A stretch of 56,718 nucleotides of DNA, from the NCBI GenBank assembly GCA_020052415.1, contig JAGVPB010000029.1, forward strand, positions 1 to 56,718, written 5' to 3'. Positions within the stretch are counted from its first letter, which is position 1. The number at the start of each line of letters is the position of its first letter. Below the pieces are notes generated by a model, which was given only the letters and a program-made list of their open reading frames with translations, ran no database searches and was not told the DNA's origin. This DNA comes from Bacteroidales bacterium. GTDB taxonomy: Bacteria > Bacteroidota > Bacteroidia > Bacteroidales > JAADJA01. Of this stretch, positions 35,485-44,798 are shown one piece after another. The position numbers and the translations under genes are program-made.

Positions 35485-36933
35485 TTAGCTCGATTTGTGA
35501 ATTGACACATAGGTCTGTGAAGGCATAGGGGCAAACAATCCGGGGTAAGCGAACGGACCAACGCGCAGAGGAAGGCCGGCTCCCCATAAGTCCTGCCATG
35601 TCCAGATACTGATCCTTTCGCCTTTCAACAGGTAAACTACATCGCTTACATTAGGTGCAAGGTTGTTTGGAAGGCTGTTTTGCTGAGCCAGCGGAGGGAT
35701 GCTGCCCTGGAGCTTATTTCCCTGGGCATACATAACCGTTACACCTGCCGTATTTGTAACTGCAATAGCAATTGAAACATGACCGGGATAATATACGCTA
35801 TAGAGTTCTTCCCCTGTTTCGTGATCCCGCAACCAGAAATCGGTACGGGCATTAACCTGGTAATATCCATCTTCAGTGGCTGTAAAATAAGCGGCTGCCG
35901 GTCCTCCACCGGGGCTGTAAGGAGGAGTAACAGCAAGGGTAAACTCCATTTGTTCATCATAGGAAATCATCTCAAAATCAATGGGAGTCCATACACTAAA
36001 AGGTATTATTTGGCCGGCACCAGAGAAAAGTGCCGGATTCTGCCTCTGATATGCCCTTATACGGCTCTGGTTGTTGAAATCAATAATACCGCTGTTGAAA
36101 GCACGGTACATTGTAGTGGCATCACTTTGTGCGGAAGGTGTAACTAAAGCGGGAGTATTGCAGAGTTTGAAACTGCTTTCGGTGTTATCAATCCCTTCGG
36201 AATAGTCCAAAGCCAGAGCAGAAGTATTGTAATTAACAGAAGTATTTCCAGCGCCTGCCAGTGAATTATTCTGGATTTGCACCTGTGCTGCCACCGTACC
36301 GGCATTATCATTAACATGAAGGAGCGACAAAGGATTTGTGTTACCAATACCAAAAAAACCACCATTGAAAAATGATTTGCCTCCGGAATACAGGCAAATT
36401 TGCTGAAGGCCGGCGCCATCATAAAGATTCATTATGCCATTATTGGCAGCGCTGAATTTATCAATCTCGGCCAGCATACCTCCGCCGGCAAGATTGAAGA
36501 ATTCCACTTTTCCGTCAAACCTTGAAATTTGAGGAGCGGCGCCATAAACATAAAACTTAAAATTGCTGGGATTGGTAGTGCTACCAATAACAACTTCATC
36601 ACCTGTATTAGAAAGATAAGTAAGGGTGTTGGCTGCATCTCTTTTCCAGAGATTTCCAAAAGAAAGTTCAGTCCAGTTGGTACCATCATAATACCAATAA
36701 CTGTTTGTAGAGGTGTCGTAAACCGTGAGACCGGTTGCCGGACTGGCGATTCCTGTCCGGGCGGATGTAGTCAGGCGTGGGAGTAACATGCCTAAGGAAG
36801 TTGAATACACATCAAGCACTGCCGAAGCATCTGCCGAATGAGAAACATCGCTGATTGCAATGTTTTGTGCCTGGATCGTTCCTGTCATCAGGATGAAGGC
36901 AACTGCTGCTGAGAAAAGTCTGAAATTTTTCAT
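35485..36933 (-). CDS. Secreted tail-fibre-like protein with C1q/TNF-like C-terminal domain
   Basis: A 482-residue exported protein with a signal peptide (residues 1-22, ending GTIQAQ). Residues 25-110 have the AVLDVYSTSLGMLLPRLTTSART and GLTVYDTSTNSYWYYDGTNW pattern found in many Bacteroidota secreted proteins with fibre-like trimer segments. A repeated beta-rich region follows (about 110-300). Residues about 310-475 resemble a C1q/TNF jelly roll (YFTATEDGYYQVNARTDFWL, VSIAIAV, VVYLLKGERISIWTWQD). Such proteins are presumed to be trimeric surface adhesins. It is the first gene of a two-gene unit with the T9SS protein downstream. It has no T9SS domain of its own, so its export route past the outer membrane is uncertain. 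Confidence 0.8.
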   Translation of the reverse strand: MKNFRLFSAAVAFILMTGTIQAQNIAISDVSHSADASAVLDVYSTSLGMLLPRLTTSARTGIASPATGLTVYDTSTNSYWYYDGTNWTELSFGNLWKRDAANTLTYLSNTGDEVVIGSTTNPSNFKFYVYGAAPQISRFDGKVEFFNLAGGGMLAEIDKFSAANNGIMNLYDGAGLQQICLYSGGKSFFNGGFFGIGNTNPLSLLHVNDNAGTVAAQVQIQNNSLAGAGNTSVNYNTSALALDYSEGIDNTESSFKLCNTPALVTPSAQSDATTMYRAFNSGIIDFNNQSRIRAYQRQNPALFSGAGQIIPFSVWTPIDFEMISYDEQMEFTLAVTPPYSPGGGPAAAYFTATEDGYYQVNARTDFWLRDHETGEELYSVYYPGHVSIAIAVTNTAGVTVMYAQGNKLQGSIPPLAQQNSLPNNLAPNVSDVVYLLKGERISIWTWQDLWGAGLPLRVGPFAYPGLFAPMPSQTYVSIHKSS

Positions 36934-37171
36934 GTTGTTAAGTTTAGAGGTTTAAAAATTCATGTATTAATTAATTTTTATATTGCGAAATTACTTTCCT
37001 GTACAAGCGAAATCAATGATGATTTAGGTTACGGCAGGCCTGAATGAGTTAAAGGGGGAAACAAATTATTTAATGGTAGAAATTTTTAAGGAATCTTCCC
37101 GGTGGATTTGTAGTTTATCCGGCACTTGAACAATTAGGATATTTTTCTGCCGGAAATTAATTCTCTCTTAT

Positions 37172-37179
37172 TACTTTTG
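37172..37179 (+). promoter_or_regulatory. Predicted -7 element for the 37192 gene
   Basis: TACTTTTG matches the Bacteroidota -7 consensus but ends only 12 bases before the ATG at 37192, implying a leader of only a few bases. The -33 region lacks a clean TTG. Confidence 0.4.
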
Positions 37180-37191
37180 TAAAAAAAAGCT

Positions 37192-38328
37192 ATGAGACAG
37201 ATCAGATTAATACTCTTTCTATCAGCCTTACCATATATTTCTTTGACTCAGACCACGTTTTCTTATCCGGTAGATGTTGTTTATCAGGAAGCTTCGGAGA
37301 GTTATTATGTTTCCAACTGGGCTGAAGGAAATGGTTATATCCTCCGGCTCAATTCAGCCGGGCAGGTAGTCGAAAATTTTTATAATGAGCTGCATTATCC
37401 CGGAGGATTATGCCTTGTAGGTGATACATTATATTTTACCGATAACCTGAGCATCTGGGATACTCTTATCACCCCTTCCTACTTAAAGGGAATCAATCTT
37501 AACAACGGCCTGGAGGTATTGAATTTTGAAATTTCAACTACAGGAACTTATCTCGATTTGATTGACACGGATAACCAGGGAAATCTATTTATCGGAAATA
37601 CACGCGAAGGAGGAACCGATGGTATCGTACATAAATTCAATATTGCCAGTCAGCAATTGTCGAATATTGCCACAGGAATTACCAAACCCTTTGGAATTTG
37701 CTATGATCATTTAAATGACCGGGTTTTGTTTGTTCAAAGTTCCGGAACACTTTCCTTTGTCAAATCGGTCAACCCTAACGGAGGAGTGGTGAATAATGTA
37801 TTCTATATTAACGGCTATCTCGAAGGTATCGAAATACATCCCAATGGAGATTTTTATCTTTCAAGCTGGGGAACTTTAGACGGAACCTGGGGTAATGAAC
37901 CGGTATATAAAACCAATAATGCAATGGATTGGTCGCAAATATTAACATCGGATCACGACAGGCCATTCGGCATGTGTATCGGAAAAGACAATCACCTTGT
38001 TGTATGCAACTGGGGAGAGAATAGCCTGAGCTTTATTGACCTTGACACTTATGGAACGGATGAATTTGCTTTAAGATCTTCTGAACTTCTGGTTTATCCG
38101 AATCCATCCGACGGAAATGTAACTTTAAGAATGGACAATGCAGGGTCAGTAAAAAGTGAAATACTGATCCAGGATATGATGGCGAATATTGTTTACTATG
38201 ATCAGCCGGCAATTCAAAATCCGACTTTTAAAACAGAAATAAACCTCAGCCATCTCAGGGCCGGGATTTATATAGTAAATTTGGTTAATGATAAAAGTGT
38301 TTTCAGAGAAAAGCTGATCATAAATTAA
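37192..38328 (+). CDS. Secreted SMP-30/NHL-like beta-propeller with T9SS sorting domain
   Basis: A 378-residue exported protein with a signal peptide (RQIRLILFLSALPYISLTQ). Residues about 25-290 form a six-bladed propeller of SMP-30/NHL type: repeated YPVDVVYQEASESYYVSNW, GLCLVGDTLYFTDN, GNLFIGNTREGG, PFGICYDHLNDRVLFV and PFGMCIGKDNHLVVCNWG. Residues about 298-378 are a Por T9SS domain (LLVYPNPSDGNVTL, AGIYIVNLV, KLIIN). It is probably placed on the cell surface. Enzyme motifs are not visible, and the ligand is unknown. Confidence 0.88.
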   Translation: MRQIRLILFLSALPYISLTQTTFSYPVDVVYQEASESYYVSNWAEGNGYILRLNSAGQVVENFYNELHYPGGLCLVGDTLYFTDNLSIWDTLITPSYLKGINLNNGLEVLNFEISTTGTYLDLIDTDNQGNLFIGNTREGGTDGIVHKFNIASQQLSNIATGITKPFGICYDHLNDRVLFVQSSGTLSFVKSVNPNGGVVNNVFYINGYLEGIEIHPNGDFYLSSWGTLDGTWGNEPVYKTNNAMDWSQILTSDHDRPFGMCIGKDNHLVVCNWGENSLSFIDLDTYGTDEFALRSSELLVYPNPSDGNVTLRMDNAGSVKSEILIQDMMANIVYYDQPAIQNPTFKTEINLSHLRAGIYIVNLVNDKSVFREKLIIN

Positions 38329-38390
38329 AGTGGTCCAATTTCACTTCTATTTCCAATATTGCTTTGTTTTGGAATTATACATTCTTAGTT

Positions 38391-39410
38391 TTATGGCTTG
38401 AATAAAATTTTTCCAGCCGACATGGATTTAATATAGGTTCGCAGAGCATCAACAACTTCACCGAATTTATAAACACCTTGAATTTTAGTTTTCATTTTGC
38501 CTTCGATCATCATTTCCTGGATATTTCTGGAAATGTCCTCAAACTCAACCTGGCATTTAAGTTTTTTCCAATCCGCAAGGTTAAATCCTGATAACTTCCT
38601 GTTCCTGAAAATAATGTCAAAAGGATCTAAATGGTTAAGTGTTCCACCGGCGAGGCCGCCATAAAGCACAACTTCAGAACGATCAGGCAAAGAATGTAAA
38701 AGCGCTGCTGTCATTTCACCACCTGCTGCATCAAAGGCCAGGTTCGCATTTAACTGGTGAGCCAGTACTTGTAATTCTTTATTGAAAGTATCGTTAGTTG
38801 AGTCAAGCACATATTTTAATCCTTTCCCTTTTAAATCAGTTGCCTGGTCTGGTTTCCTGACAATATTGATCACTTCAATTCCTTTATGATCAGCAAAAAT
38901 ACGTATGAAATGAGCTACCTGCCCGCCGGCGGCATTTTGAACAATTGCCTTACAATTCCTTAAAACAGCCGACTCCACAAGTGCAAAAGCAGTAAACGGA
39001 TTGATAGATAAACATGCAGCCTGATCAATATCCATGACCTCTTTAATCAGGATACAGTCCTTTGCACTGGCAATAAAATGCTCCGCCCACGTTCCATCGC
39101 CATCAGCCTGAACAAACGCACTCACCCTTTTATTCATATATTTTGCGGCACGAATACCGGTGTCAATTACAACCCCGGTTCCTTCGAAGCCCGGAACAGC
39201 CGGAAGAGTTCTCTGTACATTATAACCTCCTCTTATAAATGCGATATCTGACGGATTGCAGGGAACAGCATCTGTTCTTATTAAAACTTCGTACTCTTTC
39301 AGCTTTCTGATTTCCTTTTCAGTTACTTTAAGCCCTATAATTGCCCTTAACAGGTTACTGTTATATTCCAAAAGCTGAATTGCCTGTGATTTTTCTGGAG
39401 GCCGTGCCAT
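38391..39410 (-). CDS. Zinc-independent medium-chain dehydrogenase/reductase
   Basis: A 339-residue NAD(P)H-dependent MDR enzyme of the quinone-oxidoreductase type. The N-terminal GroES-like domain has VLIRTDAVPCNPSDIAFIRG and PAVPGFEGTGVVIDTG and lacks the catalytic and structural zinc cysteines of alcohol dehydrogenases. The nucleotide-binding domain follows, with NAAGGQVAHF and VVLYGGLAGG. The C-terminus ends KIQGVYKFGEV...SAGKILFKP. The substrate (enone or quinone) is unknown. It starts one base before the gmk stop, so it is likely translated from the same message. Confidence 0.88.
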   Translation of the reverse strand: MARPPEKSQAIQLLEYNSNLLRAIIGLKVTEKEIRKLKEYEVLIRTDAVPCNPSDIAFIRGGYNVQRTLPAVPGFEGTGVVIDTGIRAAKYMNKRVSAFVQADGDGTWAEHFIASAKDCILIKEVMDIDQAACLSINPFTAFALVESAVLRNCKAIVQNAAGGQVAHFIRIFADHKGIEVINIVRKPDQATDLKGKGLKYVLDSTNDTFNKELQVLAHQLNANLAFDAAGGEMTAALLHSLPDRSEVVLYGGLAGGTLNHLDPFDIIFRNRKLSGFNLADWKKLKCQVEFEDISRNIQEMMIEGKMKTKIQGVYKFGEVVDALRTYIKSMSAGKILFKP

Positions 39411-39411
39411 A

Positions 39412-40005
39412 TCAGGGAAGTTTCTTTAAAAAATTTGCTACTATTCTGCCGGCTTCAATCAATGTGGTTTTTAAATCATCATTGACAATTATTTTATCGA
39501 ACTGGTTGGCAAAAGTAAGTTCATCTTCAGCTTTTGACAATCTCTTTTGAAGGGATTCTGCTGATTCGGTTAACCTGCCGCGTAATCTTTCTTCCAGTTT
39601 TCCCATCCCCGGTGGCATCACAAAGACTGAGAGTGCTTTTTCTCCATAATATTTTTTGATATTTAATCCGCCCTTTACATCCAGATCAAAAATGGCATTA
39701 TGGCCATTTTCGAGGATACGTTCAACTTCCGATTTAAGGGTTCCGTAAAAATGATCTTTATAAACTTCCTCCCATTCAAGAAATTCATTGTTGTTTATCC
39801 TCCTCCTGAATTCAACGGGAGTAATAAAATAATAGTCTCTTCCGTCAACTTCATTCTGACGCTTTTCACGGCTTGCAGCAGAAATTGAAAATTCAAGGTT
39901 AAGGCCGGCATGAAGCAAATATTGAACAATTGTGGTTTTCCCGGCTCCGGAAGGAGCTGAAAAGATGATTAATTTACCCTTTGGTTTGATTTGACCCTTT
40001 GACAT
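39412..40005 (-). CDS. gmk: Guanylate kinase
   Basis: A 197-residue nucleotide kinase converting GMP and ATP to GDP and ADP. The P-loop SAPSGAGKTT is near residue 15. GMP-binding text SISAASREKRQNEVDGRDYYF and FLEWEEVYKDHFYGT follow, then NAIFDLDVKGG and the lid. It lies between yicC upstream and the MDR gene downstream in the same orientation. The yicC-gmk order is conserved in many bacteria. Confidence 0.96.
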   Translation of the reverse strand: MSKGQIKPKGKLIIFSAPSGAGKTTIVQYLLHAGLNLEFSISAASREKRQNEVDGRDYYFITPVEFRRRINNNEFLEWEEVYKDHFYGTLKSEVERILENGHNAIFDLDVKGGLNIKKYYGEKALSVFVMPPGMGKLEERLRGRLTESAESLQKRLSKAEDELTFANQFDKIIVNDDLKTTLIEAGRIVANFLKKLP

Positions 40006-40124
40006 TTAATTAAAATAATAGTTCCAAACTTTTTTTAGTTGCCAGGATAAAGGATCCTCTCTCAAGTAGTTCCAATATCTTATCCCAATTATTCTCAAAA
40101 TAACGAAAAATAAACATTAACTGT

Positions 40125-41000
40125 TTATAGAATATTAAACAATTGCTCTTTTATTTTTTCCAGTTCATCCTTCATCTGAACCACGATCTTTTGAATGTTT
40201 GCTTCACTTGCTTTTGAGCCCAGGGTATTGATCTCACGTCCCATTTCCTGGGTGATGAAGCTCAGTTTTTTTCCCTGGGATTCAGTTTCGTCAAGAGTTT
40301 CGTTAAAATATTCGCAATGCTTTTGCAGTCTGAATTTTTCTTCCGTTATATCCAGCTTATCCTGGTAATAAACAAGCTCCTGCTCAAAACGGTTTTTGTC
40401 AATATCTTCCTTTTTGGCAATGTCATACAGGTCTTTTGAAATTTTTAACTTCAGATTATCCATTCGTGTTTTTTCAAACGGTGCAATTTCATTCAGCAGG
40501 TTTAATATCTTTTCATTCCGGAAGCGGAGTTCTTTCGCAAGCGAATTTCCTTCGGCCGTCCTGAAGTTTTCTACCTCCTCTACAGCCGATTGAATGGTAT
40601 CAAATAATTTTAACCACTCCTTTTCATCAATTTCATCTTTTTCAGGAACAAGGACATCGGGCATTCTCATCACGACGAGAAGATAATCGGAAATGTCCTT
40701 TTCTTCAAAGTCTGATGTAAGTTCTTTTAATTCACGGTAGTATTTTTTTGCAATCTCTTTGTTAATTACATAATTTGACGAATCGCCGGCATTTTCAACG
40801 GAAATCAATAAGTCAATTTTACCACGCTGAAGTTTCTCCGAGACAAGGTTCCTGATCTCTATTTCCTTTTCTCTGAAGCCGTTGGCAATCCTGTAATTGA
40901 CATCCAGTTGCTTACTGTTAAGGGATTTGATTTCAATTACTATTTTACGGTTCCGGAGTTCGCATACAGATTTCCCAAAGCCTGTCATTGATTTGATCAT
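40125..41000 (-). CDS. YicC-family endoribonuclease
   Basis: A 291-residue cytoplasmic protein of the YicC family, for which ribonuclease activity has been reported in other bacteria. Family hallmarks are the start MIKSMTGFGKS, VEIKSLNSKQLD-like text (VIEIKSLNSKQLDVNYR), and the C-terminal FRLQKHCEYFNETL and GKKLSFITQEMGREINTLGSKA. A long charged central helix region (residues about 90-230) is typical. Length is normal. It is the upstream gene of the yicC-gmk-MDR unit. Confidence 0.94.
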   Translation of the reverse strand: MIKSMTGFGKSVCELRNRKIVIEIKSLNSKQLDVNYRIANGFREKEIEIRNLVSEKLQRGKIDLLISVENAGDSSNYVINKEIAKKYYRELKELTSDFEEKDISDYLLVVMRMPDVLVPEKDEIDEKEWLKLFDTIQSAVEEVENFRTAEGNSLAKELRFRNEKILNLLNEIAPFEKTRMDNLKLKISKDLYDIAKKEDIDKNRFEQELVYYQDKLDITEEKFRLQKHCEYFNETLDETESQGKKLSFITQEMGREINTLGSKASEANIQKIVVQMKDELEKIKEQLFNIL

Positions 41001-41017
41001 ACTATGAATATTTTGAG

Positions 41018-41025
41018 CAAAGATA
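41018..41025 (-). promoter_or_regulatory. Predicted -7 element of yicC
   Basis: TATCTTTG on the minus strand matches TAnnTTTG, about 18 bases before the yicC ATG. A TTG lies 16 bases further upstream (41044-41042), three short of the ideal spacing. Confidence 0.45.
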
Positions 41026-41406
41026 AGAATTAATCAGGGTTCAATGTTAAAGTTCAAGGTTTCAGGTTTAATGTTCCAGGTTGGGTGTCGGGATTGAAGA
41101 ATGGGCACGATCCATTACTTTAAAGATTCAGGTCAAGTCACCCTATACCCTTATTGCCTTATACCGTTTAAAGTTCAGAGTTTTGAGTTCAGAGTTCAGT
41201 GTTTCATGAGGACTTCAGGGTTTAACCCGCTAACGGCCGGACAAAATATAGTCATTCCTGCCTGCGGTTTTGCTCCGCTGAAACTATGCTAAAGCGATGC
41301 AGGCGGGTCAGTAATTCCAATATTCCTTGACCATCTGATCAAGCAGCCATTATTCCAGTATTCCACTATTCCATTTTCCCAGTGTTCTCGCTTGTTCCCT
41401 TTTTAA
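41026..41406. other. Gene-free spacer with low-complexity repeats and a REP-like palindrome
   Basis: The stretch contains imperfect copies of GTTCAAGGTTTCAGGTTT, AGTTCAGAGTTTTGAGTTCAG and ATTCCAGTATTCCACTATTCC, and the palindromic element at 41257-41307. Short open frames here lack protein character. Apart from these repeats and the two flanking promoters nothing is seen. Confidence 0.6.
41257..41307. repeat. REP-like palindromic element
   Basis: CCTGCCTGC (41257-41265) pairs with GCAGGCGGG (41299-41307) with one G-T wobble. The 33-base interior includes GCTCCGCTGAAAC and GCTAAAGCGATG, which are CG-rich against an AT-rich surround. It has no terminal T-run, so a terminator is unlikely. It resembles the short dispersed palindromes common in Bacteroidota spacers. 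Confidence 0.5.
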
Positions 41407-41414
41407 TACTTTTG
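41407..41414 (+). promoter_or_regulatory. Predicted -7 element for the M48 protease gene
   Basis: TACTTTTG matches the -7 consensus 23 bases before the ATG at 41438. A TTC, not TTG, sits at the 19-base -33 spacing. Confidence 0.45.
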
Positions 41415-41437
41415 CATTTTCTAACAATGTTTTAACA

Positions 41438-42673
41438 ATGGCTCAAACAATTTTCTATATCATCATCGGAATTTTACTTTTTGATTTTATTCTTGAAAGG
41501 ATACTCGATTATCTGAACAGCACTTACTGGAGTAGTGAACTTCCCACCGAACTGGCAGGAATTTATGACAGCGACAAATACAGAAAATCGCAGGAGTATG
41601 AAAAAGTAAGCACAAGATTCTCAATACTAACAAGCACACTGGGACTTGCAGCAATGCTGCTGATACTTTTCCTGAATGGATTTGCATGGCTCGATAATTT
41701 CGTAAGACAATACACTGAAAATCCCATACTTATCGCATTGATGTTTTTTGGCATACTTGGGTTGGCAGCAGATATTATTTCATCTCCTTTTTCAATTTAT
41801 GCCACTTTTGTTATTGAAGAAAAATTCGGGTTCAATAAAACAACTCCAAAAACCTATGTGCTGGATAAGCTCAAAGGCTGGCTGTTAGCTGCTGTTATCG
41901 GTGGCGGACTACTGGCGTTGATTGTCTGGATATATCTGATTTCAGGTAAATGGTTCTGGTTGATTGCATGGGTAGTTATCGGCCTGTTTACCATCTTTAT
42001 AACCATGTTTTATTCCAATATTATTGTACCATTATTTAATAAACAGAAACCGCTCGAAGGGGGAGATTTACGAAATGCCATTGAAAGCTTCGCTCAAAAG
42101 GTTGGATTCAAACTGAAAAATATATTTGTGATGGATGGTTCAAAACGTTCCACTAAAGCCAATGCTTATTTTACAGGTTTGGGTTCGAAGAAAAGAATTG
42201 TTTTGTTTGATACACTGATAAAAGATCATTCAATTGAAGAACTTGTTGGAGTTCTGGCACATGAGATCGGACATTATAAGAAAAAGCATACGCTGGCAGC
42301 TACCGTTATTTCCCTTTTCCAAACCGGGCTTATGCTGTTTATTTTATCTTTATTCATTGGGAATCCGGTATTATCGCAAGCGCTTGGTGCAACAGAAGGC
42401 AGCTTTCATCTGGGAATTCTTGCCTTTGGGTTGCTTTATAGTCCGTTATCTTTGATCCTGGGATTGATAATGAATGTAATCTCAAGGAAGAATGAATATA
42501 CAGCCGATCGCTATGCAGGTGAAAATTACCAGCCAAAAGCGTTGCAGGATGCGTTAAAAAAATTATCCGTAAATCAACTGAGTAATTTAAGGCCACACCC
42601 TGCCTATGTTTTTTTCTATTATTCGCATCCTCCTTTGCTGCAAAGATTGAAAGCGCTTAATGAACTTCATTAA
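41438..42673 (+). CDS. Ste24-type M48 CAAX-protease-like membrane metalloprotease
   Basis: A 411-residue integral membrane zinc protease. Several transmembrane segments flank the catalytic motif HEIGHYKKKHT (HEXXH, residues about 273-283); the third zinc ligand lies in NEYTADRYAGE (residues about 352-362). The N-terminal region carries the Ste24-like M48 N-domain with TFVIEEKFGFNKTTPKTYVLD. The C-terminus has LRPHPAYVFFYYSHPPLLQRLKAL, the usual ending. In bacteria this family probably takes part in membrane-protein quality control; prenylated CAAX substrates are not expected. Length matches the family. Confidence 0.95.
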   Translation: MAQTIFYIIIGILLFDFILERILDYLNSTYWSSELPTELAGIYDSDKYRKSQEYEKVSTRFSILTSTLGLAAMLLILFLNGFAWLDNFVRQYTENPILIALMFFGILGLAADIISSPFSIYATFVIEEKFGFNKTTPKTYVLDKLKGWLLAAVIGGGLLALIVWIYLISGKWFWLIAWVVIGLFTIFITMFYSNIIVPLFNKQKPLEGGDLRNAIESFAQKVGFKLKNIFVMDGSKRSTKANAYFTGLGSKKRIVLFDTLIKDHSIEELVGVLAHEIGHYKKKHTLAATVISLFQTGLMLFILSLFIGNPVLSQALGATEGSFHLGILAFGLLYSPLSLILGLIMNVISRKNEYTADRYAGENYQPKALQDALKKLSVNQLSNLRPHPAYVFFYYSHPPLLQRLKALNELH

Positions 42674-42723
42674 GCACTTTAATTGGAAGAAACGAATTGA
42701 AAGTGGCTGGGTAAATGATTTTC

Positions 42724-43347
42724 TTAAAATTTATAAATCATTCCCAAACCCTGTTCTGTTGCGCCAAGTTTGAGCTTCTGCTGATATCCTTTTATCTGAC
42801 TTTGCGACTCTTCGATAAGTATAACTTCCGGTATTGTCATTAATATACTGGCAGCCCAGCATCCAAAAAATACTTTTTCAAATTGTTCCCCGCCATCTTC
42901 TTCATATAAAAATAACCTTCCGGCCAGAATACCTGCAAATGGTAAAACTGTTCGAAAAATTGAAACCGTTTGTGCCGCCCTGATATTTTTTAATATTTTT
43001 TGTTTAACCAAAAGGTCTTCAGCCGGACAATCCCATCTTTTAATTTGCCTGTTAGCCCGGCTGATTAGGATAGGACTGTTGGTTTCCATACCAACTCCAC
43101 CAATTCCGATTAATAAGCCTATCCAGGTGGATTCAAAATTTTCAGCATTACTTTCATGCAATCCCGGATTGGTCATTATATATCCAATACCCTGGGTAAC
43201 GCCGGAAACAATACTCATTGCAGTAGCACCACCAAGACTTTTACGTGCATCTTCCAAAGGATTTCCAACCGGAACGGAGGCATAATTTTGTGAAAATCCG
43301 ATTAACGAGATTTGCACAAGAACCAAAAAACCAAATACTTTTTTCAT
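42724..43347 (-). CDS. Putative exported protein with membrane segments, unknown function
   Basis: A 207-residue protein with a signal peptide (KKVFGFLVLVQISLIGFSQ). Small hydrophobic segments follow (AMSIVSGVTQGIGYIMT, WIGLLIGIGGVGME, VLPFAGILAGRLFLY), with ILMTIPEVILIEE near the end. The C-terminus ATEQGLGMIYKF could be the closing strand of an outer-membrane structure. I do not recognise the family. It is convergent with the M48 protease gene and stands alone. Confidence 0.65.
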   Translation of the reverse strand: MKKVFGFLVLVQISLIGFSQNYASVPVGNPLEDARKSLGGATAMSIVSGVTQGIGYIMTNPGLHESNAENFESTWIGLLIGIGGVGMETNSPILISRANRQIKRWDCPAEDLLVKQKILKNIRAAQTVSIFRTVLPFAGILAGRLFLYEEDGGEQFEKVFFGCWAASILMTIPEVILIEESQSQIKGYQQKLKLGATEQGLGMIYKF

Positions 43348-43745
43348 AGCTTTACAATTTAATTTTGTTCATAGAATACAGTCATTTAAAAAATCATCCT
43401 TAGCTTTTGAGATATTTTAGAGCGATTGACTTTTTTTGTTTTCATGACATAAAATTTATGAACCAAAATTAATTTCGTTGGCAAGAGATTAGAAACGGGT
43501 TTTTGCTAATGTATTATTTGGTTATGCGAAGAGTAAAAGAATCTGGTTCGAAACAAGGGGTAAAGATTTTTTTCTTTTAAAAATTGCATTCAAGTACCGG
43601 ATTTTTTCCTTTTATTTTTAAATTTTGCAAAATTTAATCCGGCAATTTGCAATTTGTACAAATAATAAATACCTAAATTTACGATCTATATAAATCTCAG
43701 GGCATATTTGACAAATCTTTTGTATTAAACTTAAATTAATCAACG
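43348..43745. other. Gene-free spacer between divergent genes
   Basis: About 400 AT-rich bases lie between the exported protein and the HTH regulator. No hairpin, RNA or supported small frame was found. TTTGCAAAATTTAATCCGGC-like text and CAATTTGCAATTTGTAC recur but are too short to call. It presumably holds the two divergent promoters. Confidence 0.5.
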
Positions 43746-44744
43746 ATGGAACCCAAACCTAAAACCCAGGAACTTCTTTTCGAAAGCATCAGAAATGGAT
43801 TATCCCCGAATTTATCGCTCGTTCATGAAATTTCAGAATTATTGAAAATAAGCTACGACAGCGCCTACCGCAGGATCAGAAATGAAAAAGAACTGACACT
43901 GGATGAGTTTAAAATATTGTGCGGGCATTTTAAACTTTCGGCCGACAGTTTATTTAGCCTTGAAAGCAAAAACATTATTTTCAATTCATTGGGAATAAAT
44001 GAGGGAGGTGTTAGTTTTAAAGATTGGTTGCATGCAATTCTGAACGGAGTGAAGGCAATCAATCTATCCAAAGAAAAAGAGATCATCTATTCGGCAAAAG
44101 ACATCCCGATTTTTCATTATTTCGAATTCCCTGAGATTTTCGCATTCAAATTTTATTTCTGGCACAAGACACTTATTCCTTCGCATCAGTTTGATGATAT
44201 ACCGTTAAGTCTGGAACTTTCTGATGATCTTCGCGACACCGGCAGGCAAATAACTATGACTTACAATAAAATTCCTACTGCAGAATTATGGAATGAAGAA
44301 ACATTCAACAGTATCATACGACAGATTGAGTTTTGTCAGATTTCCGGGTTCTTTCAAAAGAAGGAAGAAGTATTCCGGTTATGTTCTGTACTGGAAACCA
44401 TGATACGGCATTTACAACGGCAGGCCGAATTGGGATTCCGATTCCTGTACGGCACAACTCCTGAAGGAATTGAAGGTTCTTACCGGCTGTATTATAATGA
44501 GGTTCTGCTTGGAGATAATACAATATATACAAAACTCGACAATAATCAAACTACGTATTTGACTTACAATGTCATAAATCTTCTCACGACAGCCAATCCA
44601 TTATTCTGCAATCAAATTGAAAGATCTTTAAAAGTCCTGATGCAGGAATCAACACTTATAAGTTCTACTTCGGCGAAAGAAAGGAACAGGTTTTTTAATC
44701 AGATAATTGACAAGATCAAAAGCCTCAGGGAAAGAATCTGCTAA
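43746..44744 (+). CDS. Helix-turn-helix transcriptional regulator, BetR-like type
   Basis: A 332-residue protein. Residues about 23-75 form a DNA-binding helix-turn-helix (SLVHEISELLKISYDSAYRR, then RNEKELTLDEFKILCGHF), as in a family of Bacteroidota regulators. The remaining 250 residues are mostly helical with no recognised ligand-binding domain; aromatic and charged residues are frequent (IFHYFEFPEIFAFKFYFWHK). The ligand and target are unknown. It stands upstream of, and convergent with, the cco operon end, which does not prove a regulatory link. Confidence 0.75.
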   Translation: MEPKPKTQELLFESIRNGLSPNLSLVHEISELLKISYDSAYRRIRNEKELTLDEFKILCGHFKLSADSLFSLESKNIIFNSLGINEGGVSFKDWLHAILNGVKAINLSKEKEIIYSAKDIPIFHYFEFPEIFAFKFYFWHKTLIPSHQFDDIPLSLELSDDLRDTGRQITMTYNKIPTAELWNEETFNSIIRQIEFCQISGFFQKKEEVFRLCSVLETMIRHLQRQAELGFRFLYGTTPEGIEGSYRLYYNEVLLGDNTIYTKLDNNQTTYLTYNVINLLTTANPLFCNQIERSLKVLMQESTLISSTSAKERNRFFNQIIDKIKSLRERIC

Positions 44745-44798
44745 AAATTAACAATAAATTTTCTTGTTTGATGTCCCAATTTCATCATTCAATAAAAA

